Shown here: positions 56,601-64,000 of the stretch, one piece after another
Position numbering within the stretch: position 1 is the first letter of the stretch
Layout: each line of letters starts with the position of its first letter
Assembly: GCF_028389875.1 (NCBI RefSeq)
Contig: NC_084702.1
Span: 72,823,582 to 72,887,581 of the forward strand
Reading direction: 5' to 3'
Source of the DNA: Rhea pennata
Taxonomy: Eukaryota; Chordata; Aves; Rheiformes; Rheidae
DNA: 64,000 nucleotides
Notes under the pieces: model-generated
Databases searched by the model: none
Seen by the model: the letters and a program-made list of their open reading frames with translations, nothing else
Told to the model about the DNA's origin: nothing
Position numbers and translations under genes: made by a program

Positions 56601-58595
56601 AGAATGCAGAGAAGCATCTTATGACCAAAAGGTCAGTACACTTAGCAAAGTGAGCATATTAATGCGTATTAGTTTGTATTTTGGTGGGTTGTTTTTTCTT
56701 TGTTTGCATTTGGTGTTTTTGTTTTTCCTTGGATAGAGAAGTCTGAATGAAGTTTGCATTTTCAAAGCTTTGTAGTGAAACTTCTGATTGCTGATGCAGG
56801 AAGTCCCAAAAGCTTAAACTTTAAACCTAGGTATATCCTAAGATAAAGGCTAGTGTTTTTAATTAACTGAGATGGCTTGTGGGGAGGATGTGGAGAACAG
56901 GCGGCACTGGACCTGTCACACAGTGGTCCAGTTGTACTTGATGCTACTTCCAGTATGGATACCAGTCAGGGACTCTGTGATCCCAAAATGTGCTGTTGGT
57001 GCTTAGTCACTACTTAGACATCTGTCATTAACAGATGTGATATTTATATGCAAAGTTAGCGTGGAGAGTGTCACCTTGTGTCATCCTTGAACGAGTAGGT
57101 CAAAGCTCTTGCTTTTCTGATCTCCTAGTGCAAACTGTTACACAGATCCCAAGGTCTAGTTTGTTGAGGAGTCACTATGTGCTCCTTCTTCCCTATGATC
57201 GTCAAATGATTTGGTCTAGTTTGTCAAATGCAAGTTTTTAAAGAGCAAACAAATTATGATGTGATTTTTAATTGGCTGTTTAGACTTCCACCATGGCAAG
57301 ATGTTTGTCAGCTCTTCTCATTAGTAGTCCTGTTCAGTCATGCTTTATTATCAGTCAGGGAGGATGTGGGTCACCATTGCAGATGTTTTTTTGGCAGTTG
57401 TTTTAGGACATCAGTGTTGTGAACAGATTAAATTTGGAGAGGAAGAAACATCATATACTTGAATCTGCATTAGTAACTGTATAACTTCTGGTGTCTCAAG
57501 TTTATTTTAATGATGATTCTCACAAGAAAGCTAGGATTTTCTCCCCAGCAGGATGAGTTTTGTCTCTTAAATACCACTAATAAGCTAATCAGAAGTTTGG
57601 GTGTCTGAACTGCAACACATTTAGTTTTCATTTAATGCATCTAGCAAGTCACATATTTGTTTTTCACATTTGTGAGTTTTATTTGATATGCATGAGAAAA
57701 TAAATGTGGCTGAAAACACTCTGAAAGAAAATATAGAAAAACTTTGCTATTAATTCAAAGTTGCTAAATGCTGTCCATAGATGTGATTAGAGATGATTTG
57801 CAGCTCACTTATTTCTTTGTAGACACTAAAATTGATTCTTAGCTAATATTTCATAAAAAAACATATGCAAGGAAAGTTCTGCAATTTATATGCTTTTGAA
57901 AGAGTCATTATTTTCTACTGCTGCTTGAAGATAGATAAAATTCTGGTAAATCTTGCATTGCACGAGCTTTGCTTTGTAGTTCACAGGTTTGACATAAAAT
58001 TATTATGGGCATGCTGAATCAGTGGTATTTTTGTCTTCAGTAAATCTTTCAGACTCAAGCAACCAGAAGTGTGCTTGTGAGCTATAATACAGGGTGGCTC
58101 ATTCTGTGCCCCTCTTCTTACAAGCCTACATTGCTTAAAGTGTTCTGATACTTTCTTTTTCTTTCACTGTCAGGAGTTTTATTTTTATGGGACTTACAAA
58201 TCTGGTGGTTTATGGAAGATAAGTCTGCCAAAAGTTTATACTGAACAGTCATGAAGAATCTATGAGGTTATATATGGAGTTGGAATGCTCTTCAGTCTTT
58301 GGATCTGCTTGCTAGATGAAGTGAAACTGAATATTGGTGTGCATATTATCTGAATTTTCCTGGCATATAATTGGTCTAACTATCTTTGAAATTTTTCTTC
58401 TAAACTCTTTCATAATGAGGCTCTATGTTTCAGGGCTAGTAGGTTCTTTTGAAAGAGCTGTGTTGTTTGTTTGCTGTAGGCTGATTCAGTATGGAGAATG
58501 TGTAAATGGACTATACTTGTGTCATTGTTATCTATATCTTGTGTATTTGGGAATTTTGCATGTGGTAAACTTAACTATTTGTCATTGCAAGAAAG

Positions 58596-58622
58596 TTTTT
58601 TTTTTTTTTTTTTTTTTTTTTT
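58596..58622. repeat. Poly-T run, 27 bases
   Basis: An uninterrupted T homopolymer. No SINE body was recognised on the complementary strand. Confidence 0.95.
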
Positions 58623-61309
58623 GAGAAATGAGTGTACAGGAAATTTCAAAAGACTTTTGAAGCCAACTAATGATGCTTCTTTTTTTTAGGGAAGGAATTC
58701 TATAAAAGATTTTCTAAAGTTTCTTTGGAGAATTGCATGAATGAGGCCCCTCTCATTCAGTCTTCTCCTGTTGAGTATAGTTATGATACTGTATTACATG
58801 AGGAGACTTGTAGGAGGCATCATGAAGTTTCTACTCCAGACATTGTCAACATCATTTTTTTTGGACCTATATATTTGTGACTTTCTGATATCCCTGCTAA
58901 ATAGGAAAGATAATAAATGCCTCTTTTATTTACTCTGTAGTCTAAACTGTGCTGGAAGATTCTGAAATGATTCATTGCCTAATTTGCTCATTCTTCCCCT
59001 TCTCCACGGGCACTATCTGCCTTGCCCACCTTGATAGCAGCCAAGTGTATAATCTAGTGTAATGGAGGGGTGCTTGCAGCTGATATGTTCAGAGAATGCC
59101 TTTTGTGCCTGTTACTAGACATGCCTATGTATAGTGCAATAACCAGTCACAATTTAAATTCTTAGAGCAGCAAATGGAATCATTGTCTTATGCTAAGGAG
59201 ACTAAGCTCTAAACTGATGTGAATACTTTGTTGATCCATGCCAGTGTTGATGATCCGGAACATAGCACTTCATATTAACGCTGCCTTTGCTGCTCGTTGC
59301 CCACTTTTCATCAATCATGAAGTGTTGAATATGCACTAGAACTGAGAAACTATGAACTAGTACTAGTGTATTATGGTATATTTCCCCTAAAGTTTGTTAA
59401 GGTTTATTATTCCCCTTTAGGATGTGGGTTCTTGAATCCCAAATTTTTCTGAAGTAGAGTGAGGCTTCTAGAACTTGTCTGTGTTTGTGGGCAACAGGCA
59501 AAAGTTCTTCCATGCTTGCAATCTTTTGAAGCAGACCTGTCATCAAAGCAACTTCTTTGTTTTTTTAATGTTTTTCTAAGCATTGTGAACCTCTGAGTTT
59601 CACGGTTAAAAAAACAATTTAAGAATCAACTGTAGCGTCAAGCCTGGAGCCAAGATAAGTCTATGATAATAGGAGAGTAATTCACTCTGTTTTTGAACAA
59701 TGAGCTGCATTGAATGCACATTAATAAAGCAGATATATAGGAGGTGGATGGTCTTACACTGTAAGACGTTTGGCTGCTTTTATTGTCCTGACAGAATTCC
59801 AGTATGGGAGGTAGAGAGTGTGGCTAGACTATATAATGAACTTGCATACCAAATCATCTGTCAGAACCCCATTCAACTGGGAACAGACTTGCTGACAGAC
59901 ATAAGACTCCTAGTGTAACCATGTGGTGCTTTATCTTTTATTTAAAACTCAGTTGGCTTTTGTTCTGTAAGTTTAATAGAGATGTAGTCTCCATTGTGGC
60001 AATGTCAGTTTTCCTCTAGTTTTATCATGCCAGAATGTTGAATGTTTATGCCTCGTTCTGTGAAAATGATGCATTAGGGGTCTTGGAAGACTCAGCAGTG
60101 CTGGAAAACTAATTCTGATTGAGATTCATTTAAATAAGGAGTTTCTCTACTGTATTTCTGGTTTTGAATCAATGAACTTTTGGTGAAATAAATTGGCTTA
60201 TACGAAAGCTTAACAGACTATTTAGTATTCAGAGAGCCAATTTGGTGCAATATTGGGAAATTATTATAAATTGATCCTAACATAATAGTATGCTGGATCT
60301 TGAGTAGAAAAGAAAATGACATTTAGTATCTCTTGAATTGTGTTCTGCTTTGGCTTTCAGTCATTCCATGGGTCAGACATAGAAGATTATTGACTTTGAG
60401 AAAAGTTTGGGGCTTCTACTATCTCTGTACTACCGCATAGATCAGAAAAACAGACCTGAAAATGATGTTTAGACATTCTGTCCTTTCCCAGCAGCAAGTA
60501 GAACGCGTAGCCTTTTACTCTGGCTTCTAGGACTTTGACTGGATAATCTGAATTTGAAGTTCAGACTTTCATCCCAATTTGGAGGCTTTGCCGTAGATAC
60601 AAGCCTTTCTCTAGACTAGGAATTTGAATTGCTTCTCACTCAACAATTTAAGCTCTCTAGTGTCCACTACTGATAAGCCTTTCAAGCTTATACAGATTTG
60701 CTCTGTGTCCTTGCTCATGCTTTATGAATGTATTGCAGTTCCAGTATTTATTTCACTGATTTCTGTCAGAGTTCCCCGAAATGGTGAAGTTGGGCAGATT
60801 TCAAAGGGCTGTGAGTGCATTGTGGGGAAAGCATTGGAAAACTTTGATCAGGATGGACTATAATGCCAGTAACTGAGCTGGCATTAATACAGCCCTACTG
60901 AAATAGCATTTAGACTTAATGAAAACTAGTTGTAACAGTATCTGCAACGCTTTTTGTATGTGAACGTATGACATTTTAAAAGTGCATTGCAAAGACTAAA
61001 TTGATTCTTAGAATATTTTTCTCTAGTATAGACAAGACCTAATAGATCTTTTTCTTAGATAGCACACTTAAAATTTTCTCCATTTATTAAAGTCCTGAAT
61101 GGGATAAGGTTTGTACTGAATGTCTAGTCACAATAAGCTTAAGGAAAATGGAATGCCAGCCTTAAAAATGTCACTGTAATTTGGTTTGACATGATAAGGT
61201 CCTAAAATTCTTCCAGCAATATATGTTCAAGTATGGAGGATGTACGCTCACTCTATTTGAAATAAGAGTGTGCAGGGATATACACTCACAAAATATTGAT
61301 GATACTATG

Positions 61310-61335
61310 CTATAGTTCCATATATGGAACTATAG
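61310..61335. repeat. 26-bp perfect palindrome centred on a CArG box
   Basis: The half-site CTATAGTTCCATA is followed by its exact reverse complement. The centre is CCATATATGG (61318-61327), a perfect CC(A/T)6GG serum response factor motif. Confidence 0.85.
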
Positions 61336-62124
61336 TATGCATTCCATTCTATGCTATTGAATAATGAATACTGGCAAAGAAAGGGAAGACTAGCTGGCGA
61401 ACTTGAAATGCAGAGATGGGTGAAAGATGACTGAATGTTCAATATGGAAGGTAAAAAAAAAAAAATCAGACTGATGGGAACAAGGAGCATATTGCCTATT
61501 AAAGGGAAAAAAATCAAATTTCTCAATTTTCTTATTAATATTTAGCTTTTATAAGTGAAATGGTGCAATTTTAAGAGATCTATGCTTTTTGGTGTGAAAT
61601 GGAAACAGTTTCCTCTGTGTGCCATAGAGGCACTTGTATTATTCTAACCTTTTCTTCATAGTGCTGACTTTGTATTTTGTATGCAAGAGATTCTTGTTTT
61701 GGTAAGTTGATTTTTGTCTATCTATAAAATTCTGCTGACTTCTCTTTTGTGTCTAAATACTTGACTGATTATTGAATTTTATGCATTTGTGAGTACATCA
61801 GAAGTCTTATTTAACAATTAGTGTCTGGAAAATCAAGGAAATGCACATGCCGTGCATGTGCCACATATTTAAATCATGCTTTAAAAAAGCCATCTGTTCT
61901 ACACTTCGTTTTTAGGGCGCTGTTTATTCTGCAGAGAAGTGTACCCATTAATGAAGAGGGTTCAAAACACTTTTGCAAACCTATTAGGCGCACAGTTCTG
62001 AGGAACTACGCCCCTGAGCCAGGTTGTTGCTGGTATGAATCCTAGTACAGGAGAGAGGGGTAAGATTGTGCAACTGTAAGGAAGGTAGAGTCTGGACCTG
62101 TGGCTGCTCTGACTTTTTATTTTA

Positions 62125-62400
62125 ATCATAGAATCATAGAATCGGTACGGTTGGAAGGGACATCCGGAGATCATCTAGTCCAAACCCCCCGGCTCAGCAG
62201 GGTCACTTAGAGCATGGTAGACAGGGTTGCGTCCAGGCGGGCCTTGAAGATCTCCAGAGAAGGAGACTCCACCACCTCTCTGGGCAACCTGTGCCAGGGC
62301 TCCATCACTCTCACAGGGAAGAAATTCTCCCTCACGTTCAGGCGGAACTGCCTGTGCTTCAATTTCTGCCCATTGCCTCTTGTTCTGTCGCATGGGACAA
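62125..62400 (-). mobile_element. CR1 LINE 3' end, 5'-truncated
   Basis: The plus strand reads AATCATAGAATCATAGAATC, then GGTTGGAAGGGACATCCGG and TCATCTAGTCCAAACCCCCC: an antisense CR1 3' end. The minus-strand translation keeps the ORF2 C-terminus (KLKHRQFRLNVRENFF and WHRLPREVVESPSLEIFKAR), in one frame except for the last residues. It is less decayed than the other copies, so probably younger. Confidence 0.95.
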
Positions 62401-64000
62401 CTGAGGTTGACAGTGGCTGTGGAACTGCAGCCTTAGAGTTAGATGGCTCATCTGTGTGCACCCTAAAGGGCTGTAGTGGACATGTAGTGTTGCAGGCATA
62501 ATCAAAGAAGTTAATTTTGAAACTCTGATGTCCAAATAAAAATAAGTTGTCATAATTCAAATGATTTCATGTTTTATACACCGAGATTATTGTAAAAGCA
62601 TTTTTGCAGAAATTGTGCTGCATCCTTAACAGAAAATAGAGTACTGTAGACTTTTCCTGTAAGTTGCTGAAGACAGCAGAGGTTCATGTTGAGTTGTGAA
62701 CAGTAGCTGCTGATACAACTTAGTTTTTATTACTACTTGTTATTCTCTTCTTTTGTGACTTGAAATTGAGTAACAGTTCTTCAGAATAACCTATAACCAC
62801 TAATGTATTTTAATAATACAAATTTTTGCAATATTGTCTAGTGACACTTCCATATCATTTTACAGATTTTTTTTGGTTGTTTTTTGATTCAGAGCAGGCA
62901 TATTAAAGTTATACTTTGCTGGCTGAAACTCTGATATCAAAAAAAAAGATGATGACTACCACTTTTCCTGTTTAATGATGGTGGGCAAATTCCCCATACC
63001 ATCTAAACTTGCTTAATGTGTCCTTCTGGTGTTTGGACAATAAATTGAAATTATTAGAAATTATGAATCAAAGTTAAATTTAAGGAGTAACTTGGAACAA
63101 AATTGAGTTAGTGTCAAAGTAAGTAAAGGAAGCCATAGGATAAAATAGTTGCAGCATCTTGGTTAAAATATGTGCAGACTTGTTAAATCTTTCGTAATGA
63201 ATGAGAGATGTGTCATTGATGCCTACCTTACGTTTCCCTCACAGTTAAGGATACCTCTCTTACATATGCACTGCATTGCCATGGTGAAGTTGGGCTCAGT
63301 GATGCCATGTTCTGAACGCAGTTGGTTGGCAGCTTGGTGGTTAGCTGAACTCACTTGTGGGGTCACACAGCTTTTCTTCTGTTCTTGCACTGGAGTTGGG
63401 AAAGAGGTAGAGATGTTGGGAGCAGTCAAAATAGTTCTACTAGGAGGTGAAATCCCTAGGTGTAGTCTAGTGACATGGTCCCTTCTCTTAGTATTTGACC
63501 TCCTGCAGTGGTATCTTGTTTTCTAACAAAAAGTACTTGAGAGGGTGCAGGAATTTGCAGGAGAAACAGTTATATTTCTGTCCACTAGAAGAAAGGGCAA
63601 AAAGATGTCAATGGAATCAAGCTAATACTATTAAGATTTTTGTGAATTTGTGAATATGCTCAGTGGAGCATAGGTTAAGAAAAAAGTCATCTTCCCTTAA
63701 GACTGAGAAACTTCCGTATATACTTTTCCCTCAGGGTAAAGTATGTGATGTGGAAATGTTTCTGAATGGGCCCAAAGTTTGCCTTCTATGAACACAGGCT
63801 TTTCATGTTTTCTGCAGATGTAGAATATTTTTCTTTTCTGTTAGCTACTGAGTGAGGAGTAAGGTCTGAATTCCTGCTTATTCCAAGCTCTGAGTCTTTG
63901 TCTCAAAGGAGACAATGAAATATTAAAAACTGTTTTAGCAAGAGTTTGTTTAATTCTAAGTAGACACGAAAATGTGTACATACTTGAATCTGCACAGGTA

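Noticed and set aside
62620-62659. ATCCTTAAC, a near-perfect U12 branch site, followed by AG and a nearby GTAAGT
   Set aside because: The enclosed segment would be only 19 nt, its peptide does not match hinderin, and the site lies within ordinary intron sequence; probably chance.

Overview
The window is vertebrate nuclear DNA, almost certainly from a bird. It is intron-rich, AT-rich outside one CpG island, and scattered with CR1 LINE copies of several ages. It also carries one SINE made of a tRNA-Ile-like head and a CR1 tail, a composition known from avian families such as TguSINE1. No bacterial, viral or prophage features were seen.

There are two protein-coding genes, head to head around a CpG-island promoter at about 23.9-24.9 kb. 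On the minus strand lies a complete TPGS2 (tubulin polyglutamylase complex subunit 2): seven coding exons from ATG 24197 to stop 2694, and a 3'UTR of about 1.3 kb ending after the AATAAA at 1410-1405. On the plus strand lies the 5' part of KIAA1328 (hinderin): five coding exons from ATG 24620 to 42521, after which the gene runs off the right edge. TPGS2 and KIAA1328 are divergent neighbours on human 18q12.2, so the order is conserved. Human 18q12 corresponds to the avian Z, so Z linkage is an inference. Exons were identified by translating and matching remembered mammalian proteins. All junction phases close without frameshifts or stops.

Region by region: 1-1384 is apparently non-genic; 1385-24197 is TPGS2, mostly introns with old CR1 and MIR-like debris and one larger CR1 copy at 16.4-17.6 kb that keeps reverse-transcriptase motifs; about 24.2-24.6 kb is the shared promoter, with two oppositely oriented ZNF143-type motifs, CCAAT boxes and a YY1-type motif over the hinderin start codon; 24620-64000 is hinderin, mostly introns, with microsatellites, a tRNA/CR1 SINE at 46.8 kb, a CR1 3' end at 62.1 kb and a 26-bp palindrome containing a CArG box at 61.3 kb.

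The most notable observation is that hinderin appears to carry two minor-spliceosome (U12-type) introns of different classes. Intron 1 starts GTATCCTT and ends after a U12-like branch site (GT-AG). Intron 5 starts with the textbook AT-AC donor ATATCCTTT. The full-length protein should therefore depend on minor splicing at two points. Other leads are a tandem acceptor in TPGS2 exon 6 spaced by exactly 12 nt, and a strong U2 donor created at the hinderin exon 4/5 junction.
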